In this document: one piece after another, positions 20,191-31,725 of the stretch
Layout: each line of letters opens with the position of its first letter
Numbering within the stretch: the first letter of the stretch is position 1
Origin: Cercophora sp. LCS_1
Taxonomy: Eukaryota > Ascomycota > Sordariomycetes > Sordariales > Lasiosphaeriaceae
Length of the DNA stretch: 64,000 nt
Direction: 5' to 3'
NCBI GenBank assembly: GCA_036250225.1
Contig: JAPZLL010000006.1
Coordinates: 434,001-498,000, forward strand
Notes under the pieces: generated by a model
What the model was told of the DNA's origin: nothing
Database searches by the model: none
Seen by the model: the letters and a program-made list of their open reading frames with translations, nothing else
Made by a program: the position numbers and the translations under genes

Positions 20191-22786
20191 TTACTGCACA
20201 GGAGCGGCTGCCGCCCCAGATTCTGCTCCTCCAAGTGACATAAGAACCGAGACAAGCAATGCTAAAGCCGTTGTTAGTGCCACTTTGAGTATAAGAAGCG
20301 GGTTTGTCCTCACCAACTGCAGCGATTGCAGCCCAAATTCCCTTTTCGATGCTGAACTCAACGTTTGGTGGGCACCATCTGTTGTGTTGCCACGATCAGA
20401 AGAGGAATAAACAGGAACTCTGTGTTTCGCACAGCCCATTTCAAATGCAAGACACCAAAGATTTCAACACCACGCAGGCAGCGCAGTGGCAACGGTGTTC
20501 CAAAGAAACGCGGAGGCATTGGCGGGCTAGGGTTATGCATGGGAAATTACGATGGGGGCGGCGTGCGAAAAGCAGAGCGCATCAGAAAAGGAATAAAAGG
20601 CGACGGGAGTGAAGACGAAGCACGCACCTTTCACCAGCTGTCTCGACATATCCCGACCAAAAGAGCCACTGGGAAATGTAATTGATGGTGACAAATGTCC
20701 CCGTAATAAAGAAGATGACGCTTCTTCTTGTTGGGATCCTGGAACTCTCAGCTCGTCGCCTCGCGGCATCTCGATTATCCATGATCTGCTGCACAATTTC
20801 GTTAAATCGACTCTCGTCGGGGCCTTTCTCTTCCCTTGCAATCTCTGTAGCCCGCTTTTGCTGTTCTCTAGTCGCCCAGTCGAGTGAATCGTTGATGCGA
20901 GTCCGGAGTGGCGCTGTTGCTAAAGTTCTGCCAGGAAGACGACGAACGAAACGGACCAAGTGCTTGGTCAGTGTTTTGATAGCCCCCAAATGGCCAGGGG
21001 AAGCCTCCGAGCCTGGCTCTTGGGAGGGCTCAGCTGCAGAGTCCGCAAGGCGACTGAGAGGCGTCATGACTTTCACCGTAGTATTGACGAGGGCATCGTG
21101 GAACTTGGTTGATAAGGCGCCCCTTTCTGCTGGTAGCCATGTCCGAGAAGCAGACGGTGGGCCTGGCTGAGGATTCCGAGGTGACCAAAGGCGTCTGGAA
21201 ACATCCGAAAACCACTCCTGGGTGCGAACCCATGTTCGCTTCCAAAGTTTTGGGCGGGCGGTGCCGGACACGGAACTGTCCAGGAGCCTCTGTTCTCTGT
21301 ACATAGCACGTGCTTCCGCCCTGTCTTTATCTGTCAGCTCGTATCCTGGAGCCCTTTTTCGACACTTTTCGTAGTATGTTCTGAGATCGAACAGCCTTCT
21401 CTCCTCGGCGAAGATGAGCCGGCGTACTGTTTGGTACTGTTGGTCTTTGGCATGCGACCAAGCGATACCAACAAGGCCAAAGGTGCTCGGGAAAAGAAAG
21501 ACGCAGTGAATCAGGGCCCCGCCGTACATCCTCGCTGCGGCGGATCCGCCATAAAAGGGAAGGAGCGCATAACGAGAGTAGAAGCCCTTGTTTCCTCCCA
21601 TGGTTGCTGTTTTCCAGATGCTATAGACACTGGAAACCTGGAGGACGAGCTCGCTGACACCGATGGTCAAAGCAAAGCCGGTGAGAAGTTGCTGGGCTGT
21701 TAGCTTTCCGTCGGCGAGCTCCTGATCCGTGACTTCCTGATTCTGGGCGGCATTCCCGAAGGAAAACTTTCGGAGAAATCCACCAAATTCCCGTCTCCAC
21801 CTCTTGACCCTTGGGCTATCGAACCACGGTTCCTCCCTTGGTCTTCCAGCATCCCCGCTGTGCATCCGCAGTCTTTCCCGGTCCTGCTCTTCAGTTATGC
21901 TCCTCTCGACTCTTCCACGGCCGAAGATTGCAGCAAGGGACAAAAAACCCAGGATGCTAGGGCGAGCACACAAGAGCAAGCCCACATACCCGCGGGGCAG
22001 CTGCTGGTATCCCGGTGTGAGGTCCCACAGAATGGACGTCGCAAAGTTGGAAACCAGATACAGGCCGCCGGTGACCAAGCCAGCAGCCAGCGATCTGCGC
22101 CAAGTCCCCACGTCCTTCATCACCACCTGCCAAGCGCATATGCAGCAAATCCAGTAGACGAACAACTCGACAGCAGCCGATGCGGCTGAAATAATGTTAT
22201 CGACCAAGAAGGCAACCTGCATCGATTTTGCCGACTCGCAAACAACCTGGGTGAAGTTTCGGTCGGTCTCGTTCTGCTGGTGGACAGTCCAATTCCACGG
22301 CTGCATCCACTCGATCCAATCTTCCCTTGCCATGCCGCCGTAAAACTCGAACGGCTGGCGCCATTCGGAGCCGTTGCACATGCGACCCGTCCATGCGGCC
22401 AGATCGAAGGGTTCGTCGTTGTTGGCGCAGCATCCCCCGGCCGAGTTGGAGAACAGCCATTCATGTGGTGAGCGCGCACAGGCCGACGTGCCGTTGAGTA
22501 TTGGCCAGCCGATGGTTCGGCAGGCGATGTCCTGTGAGCACGTCTCACACCAGTCCTTTTGCCATTCTTGCTTGAGGAGGTCCCAGAGCGCATGACAGGG
22601 TGACGTGGACGGACAAGGGGACGACATGGAAAACGAGGTGGTGTCGACATTGCATCCTGCTCGCAAACACTCAGGAGCTGAGCCGAGGAGGTCATCGAAT
22701 TGGCGGTATGTGATCAAGGAGCCGCATTCTGATGATTGGGACACCGAGATCGGTACAATACTAAGGATTAGGAGGAGGTGCAACAT
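20191..22786 (-). CDS. Large polytopic membrane protein with Cys-rich ectodomain, function unknown
   Basis: Exons 22786-20628, 20378-20314 and 20261-20191 encode 764 residues. I know proteins of this layout in filamentous ascomycetes only as hypothetical. A signal peptide (MLHLLLILSIVPISVSQ) leads into about 160 residues with some fourteen cysteines and Asn-glycosylation sites (NGTS, NGSE, NWTV). Then come about four helices, a cytosolic loop, two or three more helices around residues 380-480, a long basic loop, and helices at the end (SVIFFITGTFVTINYISQWL; AIAAVALLVSVLM). The C-terminal exons restore a WCPP element and a final hydrophobic helix. The overall form suggests a surface receptor or scaffold rather than a known transporter. 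Confidence 0.78.
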
Positions 22787-23402
22787 CTTGGACAATCCGG
22801 TGGAAGTGTCTCCCACAGTCTGACACGTTGCATCGAGCTGTGGTCCGAGAAGAGGTCACCGGCAAGAGGTCTCGCATTTCAAGCGGAACTTGAAGGCCAA
22901 AGAAACCGCGCTAGCCCAGCTAGAGTCACGAAGGGTGGGCTGATACGACATCATCTGTGACTACCCTCCAATGTGCTGTTGAGCCTCACCTGAACGAGTC
23001 TCGACCGTCCATGTTGACACGGACCGGCACCCTCTTCTCAAAACAGAATTCATATCGTAGCACGTGGACCAACATTGTTACATCCCGCTTCAGCTCCCGA
23101 CACTTGATTCGCACGCTGGGCCCTGTGGCTGATATTTTACCACCATGATCTGACTATGTTGGGCTCAGCTGAAAGATGGCGCAGATATATGTATGAAAAA
23201 GGATTGTGGCGTTTTTCCACCACTCACAGCTTCTCAACCTTGCAACCATCACCCCTTTTCGTCGACAGAGTATTGCCACATTGCATGGCTCCCCCACAAG
23301 GCTCTCGAGGCAATATTTGCCAGGGTTTCTATCATTCCTCCGTTTCCGTCATTCCACCATCCCCACCATCACTGCTGGAAACACCTCAACTTTCACTTCA
23401 TA
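22787..23402. other. Intergenic, two divergent promoters
   Basis: 616 bp between the starts of two divergent secretory-pathway genes. No motif picked out. Confidence 0.5.
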
Positions 23403-24141
23403 ATGAATAAGAACACAACAAGTTATCTCGCGTTTCTTACAGTTGCCCTGATCTCGACCCTCTCAAATGCTCAGACTCAAAATGAGCCACTGCCAACCTC
23501 GAGTGTAGTCAATGCAGCGGCGTATGTCGCTGAGTTTCCGCTCTGCGCAGTACGTCAACTCTCTCGTCACCACCACCACTTGGACTGATTGTCATTCACA
23601 GCAAACATGCACCGCATACACATTTGAGTTTTGCAGCTGTCCGCTCGGAAACTTTACATGTAAGTCAAGGTCCTCAAGCTAATGATGTTCCCATACTCAC
23701 GAATCGACTCTCCCAGGCTTCTGCATTTGCCCGGAAGTTCAAGACACAATCGCCAACTGCACGGCATCACGATGCGCAGAGATCGGTCTCAACACGACTA
23801 TTCTCCAGTCTGTTGCGGAGATGTGTCCTAACTTACGCCCTGACCCTCCAACGTCGACGACTACTCGGCCGCCAAGTACCCCTACACCGAGAACGTCCCC
23901 GTCTGGCTCCGCCGTTGTCATCTCACCGGTGACGACCCCGGCAATGGCACCGAACCTGACAGCAACCCCGATATTGCCAACTACAACTTGCCGGGAGACC
24001 TGGTACAGAAATGAAACGAAATATTCAACTTGTCATGCTCGCGAGCCAGTAGTTACTGCACGGGGTTGGCGAGTGAGGCCAAGTGTGTTTATGTCGATCT
24101 TGGGCGTAGGGGTTGCGCTTTCTATGGCGGCACATCTTTGA
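23403..24141 (+). CDS. Cys-rich CFEM-like secreted protein, probably GPI-anchored
   Basis: Exons 23403-23549, 23602-23659 and 23717-24141 encode 209 residues. The signal peptide is MNKNTTSYLAFLTVALISTL. The next 90 residues carry ten cysteines in a CFEM-like spacing: PLCAQTC, FCSCPLGNFTCFCICP, IANCTASRC and a final EMCPN. CFEM domains are fungal-specific surface modules, some binding haem. After it comes a Thr/Pro/Ser-rich linker with Asn-glycosylation sites, and the C-terminus is a hydrophobic tail (VFMSILGVGVALSMAAHL) as in GPI-anchored proteins. The match to CFEM is by cysteine pattern only and the domain is divergent. Confidence 0.72.
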
Positions 24142-25065
24142 GGGTTAACCGGGCCAGTAATCAACAGTCGACAAAGTAGTTCTGTTGCAGCAGGTAACGA
24201 GGCCGAATAATGTAATGGGTAGTGATAACCCGCAGCAATAGCCACACGACTTCCCGTTCGAATGAGCCGAACGAGCCCAAGTTTTCTTGGGAACCACCTG
24301 ATTGGTAGTGCCAAGGGCCAGGAAGCCTCGTCAGCATTCATGGCGGGCAGGTAGCACCACCTGTGGGAGGTGTGTGCGGGGCAGACGCTGCCACAAGGCT
24401 CACTCCGACCCTCGAAACTAGTTTTTGCGCCCGTCTTGATTGGATGGTCACCTGGGTGAGCCTTGGGAGCCCCGAATACTGGCATATCTGATTCGAAGTT
24501 ATGTTTTTAAGTGCGCACGTCATTGCGGTTTGCGTCCAATGGCGGTCGTCGTATTACACAAGGATCTGGCGACCTTGTGTGTGTGTGTGTGTGTCCCAGT
24601 TCTGCCAACTTTCAAATTCCAGGCTGGGAATGTGTGACATTCTGACGGTGAACTTTTACAATAATCAGCATTCCGCACTCAGCCTTACAAGAGCACGTGT
24701 CTGCAGAAGGAGATGTGAATGGCCAATTCATGGAGTCGAGGAGGCAATGCTGCGCCCGACTTCTGAGTGGGATTGATAAGGGAACTTGACAGCGTGGCCG
24801 TTGGACTATCACCAAGGGACTTGAAAAAAAAAGGCGTCTGTGTGAGCATAAATGGACGGGTATGCCGTGTCATGAGGTGAATGGCTCGCAAAGATTCACA
24901 CGAGAGCATTTTGATGAGACAGTACTTGCTTTACTGCTCCCTGCTTCCTGCCGTGACACCCATCACGTTGAACATCAGACAGCTTCGGCCCTCACAGGTA
25001 ACGACATCCCCCAGGTTGCGTGGAGCGTGCTAACAACAAGCTGACGGTGATTTCATAGAGACACA
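24142..25065. other. Gene-free stretch with (TG)n microsatellite
   Basis: Contains a TG dinucleotide run near 24575-24595 and otherwise nothing I can assign. Confidence 0.5.
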
Positions 25066-25326
25066 ATGAAGCCTGTACTCCTCGTGGCCTCACTCCCGCT
25101 GGCTAGCGCTGGGCTCTGGGGTGTGATTGGAGCAGCAGGCGGCTGCACAGCTTTATGCGGCGCGGCCTGGGCCACTTGCCATGGAGCAGGCCACACGGCC
25201 TTCACGACTATCACCTTTGGTCTTGGTGCCGTTCCGGTCACGCTTGCTTGTCACGGCATTTTTTCCAGTTGTGAGACCATGTGCCTCGGCAATACGGTTC
25301 CTACTGCAGCCGGGACTCCCTTTTGA
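25066..25326 (+). CDS. Small secreted Gly/Ala-rich six-cysteine peptide
   Basis: An intronless 86-residue frame with a signal peptide (MKPVLLVASLPLASAG). The mature part is hydrophobic and rich in Gly, Ala and Thr, with six cysteines: GCTALCGAAWATC, LACHG, SSCETMC. This layout recalls small ascomycete secreted peptides commonly labelled zygote-specific-like, whose function is not known. Splicing is not needed. It could also be a bacteriocin-like or hydrophobin-like effector, but the hydrophobin CC doublets are absent. Confidence 0.55.
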   Translation: MKPVLLVASLPLASAGLWGVIGAAGGCTALCGAAWATCHGAGHTAFTTITFGLGAVPVTLACHGIFSSCETMCLGNTVPTAAGTPF

Positions 25327-25609
25327 GCCGCGTCGCGAGGTGGAAGACATAATACTGGAGGACTGTCGGATTCATGGTGGCATGCCCGTGCGACAAAAGC
25401 TTGATACCTTTGTATCGTCCATGGTGGGCCTAGGAAACACAACAGATTGAACTTATCAAGACGAGATGATGAAACTGCAAATGAAATGTCGTGTAGTGTG
25501 CTTTCGTTGTGTTTCCCACGGACTGGCTTCTCTCCGTCTCCACCCGTCCCCATCTCGCCTCTCAAAGCGCGCAGTGCCTCCCATCCTGATTCGAGTCCTG
25601 TTTCCGCTC

Positions 25610-25911
25610 CGGTCTACCGCGGGTCCTGACCTTCCTGGCCATCACCACCGTGGCATCACTCTACAACCTGCGCGTGGGGAGGGCGCAGCTCGTGAAGACG
25701 GGCGCGCTGAATTGGTGTGACGGTGGGGCATTTGGGGTTTGTGCCGGTTGTTGCTCCTAGAGTGAGACATATTGTGGAGGATAGAGAGGGAAAGAGTGTG
25801 GAGGAGTTGAGGGCGCAGTTGAGTGTCAATCGCGTGAGGACGGTAACGGTGGATTTGGGGGCTTGGTTTTGTTTGGTTGTTGCGGGGTTGAAGGTGTTGG
25901 GGCCGGTGTAG
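25610..25911 (+). pseudogene. Fragment of a DUF1772/anthrone-oxygenase-like membrane protein
   Basis: Two frames read as parts of one protein. The first has VLTFLAITTVASLYNLR followed by GRAQLVKTGALNW (about 25623-25710). The second has GHLGFVPVVAPRVRHIVED then VNRVRTVTVDLGAWFCLVVA (25717-25911). The join is out of frame, several residues normally between the halves are missing, and a TGA lies directly upstream of the first part. I infer a truncated copy with an internal deletion. The family call rests on the C-terminal VHxVRTxTVDLxAW pattern. Confidence 0.45.
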
Positions 25912-26071
25912 GTAGGGTCTTGGTTTTCTGGGAGAAGGTGAGATGATAGGTGGATAAAGATCGGCTGGGTTGATGGTACGACGTTCCAAGGTTTATGTAA
26001 TAGCTCTGTCCGCTTGACTATCGCTATTTAACCCATTGAATCAGTACCTATATGGTATAGAGCAAGGTCAT

Positions 26072-29000
26072 TCAACTCCAACGAGCAAGTCCACTCGCAA
26101 AGCTCCCAGAACTAGCTGCTGAACGAAAACTCTTGACGCTAGATGCTCTCCGTAGACTCAGGTCGAGAACTTCTTCGTATTCCAAGGGACTTCCTAGGTT
26201 ATAAGGCCAATCGAGGCTTTCCAATCGCTCGAATTCCGCTGTAGCACTCGGTTTTTGCTCCAGGGCTGATCCATCGTAATTGGCAAGAAAAGTTTCCGGA
26301 GCAGTGAAGTCGAACAATGATCCCGTTTCTGCCCAATTGGGGCCGTCTATGAGCCACGTGGAAGATGAAGAATTGAGCTTCGATTTTGATGGGTGGAATG
26401 TACGGGATTCCATAGGGGGTTCCGGGACCCTCGGCAACGAGGACGGCTCCTCCTTATCTTGGCGACCAATGTGCCTTGTTTGTGTGCGTGTTTGACGTTC
26501 CTGTGGTTGAAAGGGTATTGAATATGGTTTCTTTTTGTCGTCATCGAGTCGCGAGATAGGCTTTGACGGCGGGTTTGAAGGCCCTGCTTCTGCTCCATGT
26601 TGACTGCGGCTTTTGTCATCCTTGTCGACCGCTTTCTGCTCAATGCGCTTCGGAGGAGCAGAAGCGCCAGTCCGTGACTGACCGTCTCTGATGGGCCGAT
26701 GAAACCCCTTTTTCTCCAAGTAGAGAGCGAACGAGCATGTCTCGACAAACTCGTCCTCGCTCAGAACTAGCCAACGTTCCCACGTATCTTTCTCGGAAAG
26801 CCTAGCGAATACTGGCTCCAGGTTGGCGTTGGACTGCCGAGCCAATCCTGCGTGGCGAAAGAGCTCGTCCACGGCGTAGGAAAGAAGGGCCGGAATTTCT
26901 TCAAGAACCTCGGTCCTTGGTGAGAGGGAGACTGATGGAGGGACATGTGAAGGGATGTGGGGAGAGGTGTTAGGGTCAGAGTATGTGTCCTCTGTGAGAC
27001 TGGTGACCCATCCAAGCGTGTCGATGCCTTCGGCCCCCGCAGGCCATGTGTCTCCTTTGCCCTCTTCAGCCGTGTCTGGGTTGTCTATATCCATGCAATC
27101 TATCGTCTCTTTTTGGGTTATTGATGCCGAGAATGCCCCTTCCGCCTTGGACAGCTGGGGTGCGCTGTCAATATCCATGTCGTCTGCTGCCTCCTTGTCG
27201 GTAATCGAGGTTTCGATGATCGAAGAGTCGGGGTTTGCCACTGGTTGGCGATTGGCCAACCTCTTCCGGGCATCGACCAATGCATCGAGCTCTTCGATAT
27301 GCAGGTAGTCTATGCACATGTTCATGATAGAGATGTGTCCGTCGCCACGTCTCATGGGCATGTCCATCTCCTGTAGCTCGCTGGGGTGGTGCCTGACCTT
27401 GGACAGGAAGACGTCGGATAGAAAAAACTGTCGAACGGACCCATGGATAACCTGGACCACTCTGATATCATCACCACTCTCCGACGTGAATGACCCAGCT
27501 CTGGCATACATCGAAGCGATATCCTCCATTGTATCACTGCAGCGAATTGTCTCGCTGAAAGAGAACTCCAGCAGACCCCTAGAAAGGGCCCGGATCTGAC
27601 GTTCCAGATGGTCATCAGTCTCGGGGAAGGAATCATTGCTCCGCCACTCTCTCAGCGAGGAGGGACTCCGATCCCTGATGAGACCTAGAATATGACGCCA
27701 TTCGTGAAGCCGCAACGGCCGGACCGACAAGGCAGCCCACTGGAAGAGGCGTAAAGTCAAATCCTTTGCTTCAGGATCGAGAGACGCAAATATTTCCGAG
27801 AACAGGTCCCGTAACTGGTCCGGCAGTCCGTCAAGATATTGTACGAGAGATCGAAGCCCCTGGCCTTCTTCCCACATCTTCAACAAATCTTCAACCACGA
27901 GGAATGCCCAGAGGAACACCCCATTTGCCTTGCTCAAGAGGGCGTCCCGCAGTTGATGCCAGTCGGGCTCCGCGGCGGCTATACTCGCCACAAACATTTG
28001 CTCGATGTAGGCAGCAATATCGTTCCTGTTGCACTGGTCGACGTGGATCTCTGGGCAACCTGCTAACTGTGTCGACTGGTAACGGCGGCTGGAGATGACG
28101 ACGTTCAGGTCGACTGGAGTTCGCGCGCGGTAAGCGGCGTCAGTGATGTTCCGCCAGAAATAGGCGTGTTGCCGTTGTTGGTTGGTAGCACATTCGTCCA
28201 GACCGTCGATGAAGATGAAGACGCGTTTCTTCTGCCGCAGGAGGAAGGTATACATGAGATCTTCAAGCTGGACGATGCCCCATTTTTCCTCAGCGGCGCT
28301 GCTTTTTGGCATATCGAACAAGCGGTTCGGATCGTTGGCGATATGGCGGTTCGCAACCTCGGCTAGATACCCCCGATCCTGGCACAAGAGTTGACAGAGA
28401 AGTGAGCGGAAGGCACCCGTGGCCGATCGTTCCAGACTACCGCCCCTTGAGTTGAAGAAGAACGCAGCAACGAGATGGTCCCCGGTGTTCTGGTGCTCTT
28501 TGACAGCTCGACGATACGATTCCTTCATTAGGACCGACTTTCCAGCCCCTGGTTTTCCCATCAGTCGGAGAAGGCCTCGAGAGACTTCTCGACTGCGCCC
28601 CGTATACCAATCGCTGTAAACGGAATTTCGGTACAGCCAAGAGCAGGTCCCTCGAGCAGGTGTCTTCACGTTCTTCCCGCGGTCAGCCATGTTGGGGAAG
28701 AATAATGACCCAATGAATGCCTTCTCTGCCTCGGTAAACCTGTGGTCGGAGCCCTTGAGGTCGAATAAGGAAAGGCTTGGTAGTATTCTGCTGGATCCGA
28801 CGGATCTTGGGGTACTGACTGGTATCGCTGGAGTGGGGGATGGAAGGGCTTGCTGCGGCAGTTCTCTTTCGCTGGTCTGTCCTATTTTTGCCTGAATTGA
28901 CTTGTAGACTGACAAAAGCTCGCCGGAGACCTTGGTGTAGTTTGGGTCGTCAGGGCCGGAGAAACGACACATTTCTCGGTGATTTGCCTGGATTGTTTCG

Positions 29001-29990
29001 GCACGCTCGCGCTCGTCGCCGAGAAGAGACGAGTAGTCAGGGACAACTTTCTCCGCAAGGATGCCGACGTTGATTCCTGTCAAGACATGGGCTTCCTGAA
29101 AAGTCTTTACGCGAAAGTTGTGCTTGCGCCAAAGAGAAGAAAACGCCTCCTGGGCGCGCTCCAAGTCAGTGGTTCTGAGCCCAAGAGCGTCGATAATGGC
29201 CGTGGTGGTTTCCATGCCGAGCGAGCTAAGCAGCTTTTGCACCCAGTCTGCAACGGCTACGAAATCCTGGCTTCCTCGGTGAGGGGTGCCAAGGAATATG
29301 ATGCCCTGGGTACGCTCTACAACGCTCGCCAAACTCGACTCTTCGGATGCTGATGAACGAGCGAGCATCTGAATTTTAGTTAGCGCTAATATTCCATGCT
29401 CACCAAAAAGAGAGGATAGCCTGATACCTCTTTGACTAGAATCCCACCAAGACTGTGAGCAACAAAAACCAGTGGCCGGCCTGGGATGAATTCGCGAGAC
29501 AGAGCAAAAAGGAGGTCCTTGGCGTGTGCGTAAATACTGTTTTTATTCGACGACGATGCCAGATAGTTGGTGACTTTGGTGTCGTACCCATACACAAGAA
29601 CCCGGGCTTGCGGACATGTTGTCGAGACCAAGTCAGCAGGCCAGAAGACTTGGCCATTTGGTGACGAGTCCGAGGCGGAACTACCAGAGCCCGTGGGTGT
29701 GCCCGTTTGGCGATGTTTATCTTTTGGTTGCCTCCCGGTGGCTTTTGATGCCAAGTTGCGCAGTTTTCCTTTCAAAATCCTGCCTTTGGATGGTCTCCCT
29801 TTTATATGGGTGGATTTAGTCCATGTCCTGTGCGGATGGCCTTGTAGGCCGTGGACAAAGATGATGCTGAAACGGGCGTCAGTAAAACACGACGAGCAAA
29901 TGAGAGCAGTGGTCTGTACTCCACAATCGGTGAAATTCCATCAGGTTCGTAAACGACGGATATACCAAGATCCCTCGGATTCCTCTTCAT
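26072..29990 (-). CDS. NLR-like receptor: alpha/beta-hydrolase (SesB-type) plus NACHT
   Basis: Exons 29990-29920, 29866-29428 and 29368-26072 encode 1268 residues. The N-terminal 280 residues are a SesB/lipase-like domain: DIIFVHGLQGHPHRTWT, then VFVAHSLGGILVKE with the candidate nucleophile Ser, then GIIFLGTPHRGS. A linker leads to a NACHT NTPase with P-loop GKPGAGKS near residue 441, Walker B RVFIFIDGLDEC near 555, and the NACHT helical region after it. The last 400 residues are Pro/Ser/Thr-rich and acidic, with no ankyrin, TPR or WD repeats visible. Fungal NLRs of this kind act in programmed cell death and non-self recognition. It is divergent from an MFS gene across 1.7 kb. Confidence 0.9.
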
Positions 29991-31725
29991 CTTGCCATGG
30001 CCATGCTACAGTGCCCGAGATAGACTGACGCGGTTTCCGTCGTCGGCGCGAAATTGGCGGTCAACAACTGCTGTCAGGCTGTCGCCTTCGCTGTGGCTGA
30101 GCAGCCCGCAACATCATTGTTCCGCAGCTGAACTCCCACTGTTTTTGGTCAGGATAGCGTCCCCGGGCCCCTGTATCTTTTCAGCCGCAGCGCAGCAACG
30201 CCGGACTGTATCCTCCTCAACTCCTCCAAATCTATGACGAGGTTCATTGGTATCTTTTTTGTGGTAAGCACATGCGGAAGTTGGAGCAAGCTAGTTGGTC
30301 ATTTTTTTTAATCAAGTCGAGTCCGATGAGGGTTTCCATTCGGAAGCGATACGGCTCCGTTTGCCTGCCCAGGCGCGCGTGTCCGGATCGGATTTACGGG
30401 CCTAGCATCGTCAAAGCGTGGTGTTCGCGATGTCGTGCGCAACAGGCAGGAGGCTCAAGTCGGCATCTTATCCAATAGCGGACACAACCGTAACATCGCC
30501 CCTCGAAATCAACCCGATGGTCACCCAACCCCCCGGACCCCAGTCCAGTGCAATGTTACACGCGGATCACAAGTGTAACCCTAACCCTCTCGTCACCCCC
30601 GCCAAGAGTTGCCTTGGATCAGACCGACCATGCATGTTCCCATTCGCGCGCAAACACTCCTCCTTCTGGACGATCAAAAGGACCACATCGAAATCCCCAG
30701 CTTCGCATCTCCGCACGCCCCCGGAATATCCTGATTCTTGTTCTTGTTCGTTTCCTCAATAGCCGTGTGCGCAAGGACCGACCCTGTGTGACCGGGCGGC
30801 AGCATCCGCTAGGACCGCTGACCGCGCGCAGCGGAGACGGGGGTTTCGGCGGAGCTGCTCAATCGAGCAACGTTTCGCAATCGGCCCGGCTTTCCTGAAC
30901 GCACGCTCTCAAAAGAACAAAAACCTGGCAAAATAGCCCCCTCGTCTCCACCGCCCAGCGTAGCGTGCGTGTCTTATTGAGCCAGCCTGTCAACTTTGTT
31001 TGCTCTGGTTGATGATTCGATTGGGGCGTGGGGGCCGTGCATGTGCGCGATCCGATCTTCAAGGGAGGTCAATCGAGTCGGGAGGGACGTTGTAACTGGG
31101 CGGAGCTACTGATTCGAACCACACTACCTCTCCCCCTGCCCGTGAACCGAAAGCCACCGAAACGATATCATCAAGGTGGGCCAGGGAGGAGGGAAGGGCC
31201 TCGAACACGCACCACTGGCACTCTTTGCCAGCTACCGCGTTGGCTGCCGTGTCGGTGTGTGCGGGCGAAGAAAGTGGACAGTGGATAAGGCTTGTTTTCT
31301 TGTGTTCCCCAGCCATCTTGTGTGCTTTGCGCTCGCTCGCTCGCTCGCTATCAATCTTGTCCACAGCGGCCGTGAGATGCATGGTGAGACATGATTCTCA
31401 CATGATTGCTTCGGGGCCTCTCCGGCGACTTTCCTGCATCTTCGGTAAACCCTGTGCCGCAAACATAACTTCCTTGCCTTCCCGGCGATTTCTCCGTGTG
31501 TTTTGATCCGTCTGTGATCTTGTCATATCTTCAACCTCTGCGCCTCCCCCGCGAGAGAAACCTTGCTGTTGAGTTTGACTGACGAGCATTTTCTGCCGTC
31601 TCCAGAGCCGCGTTCCACTCCGCACCGTCCGGACCTTCCGGGGTGCTGGCCGATCGGCGCTGATCTCGCTCGACCTGGCTGAGACATATCCGATCTCGAT
31701 CGCGGCCGCCACCATCGGATCCGAC
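29991..31725. other. Long divergent promoter region
   Basis: 1.7 kb without a supported gene. A TAACCCTAACCCT motif sits at 30576-30588, and a (CTCG)n run lies near 31327-31346. Frames here are short and lack family features. Confidence 0.5.
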
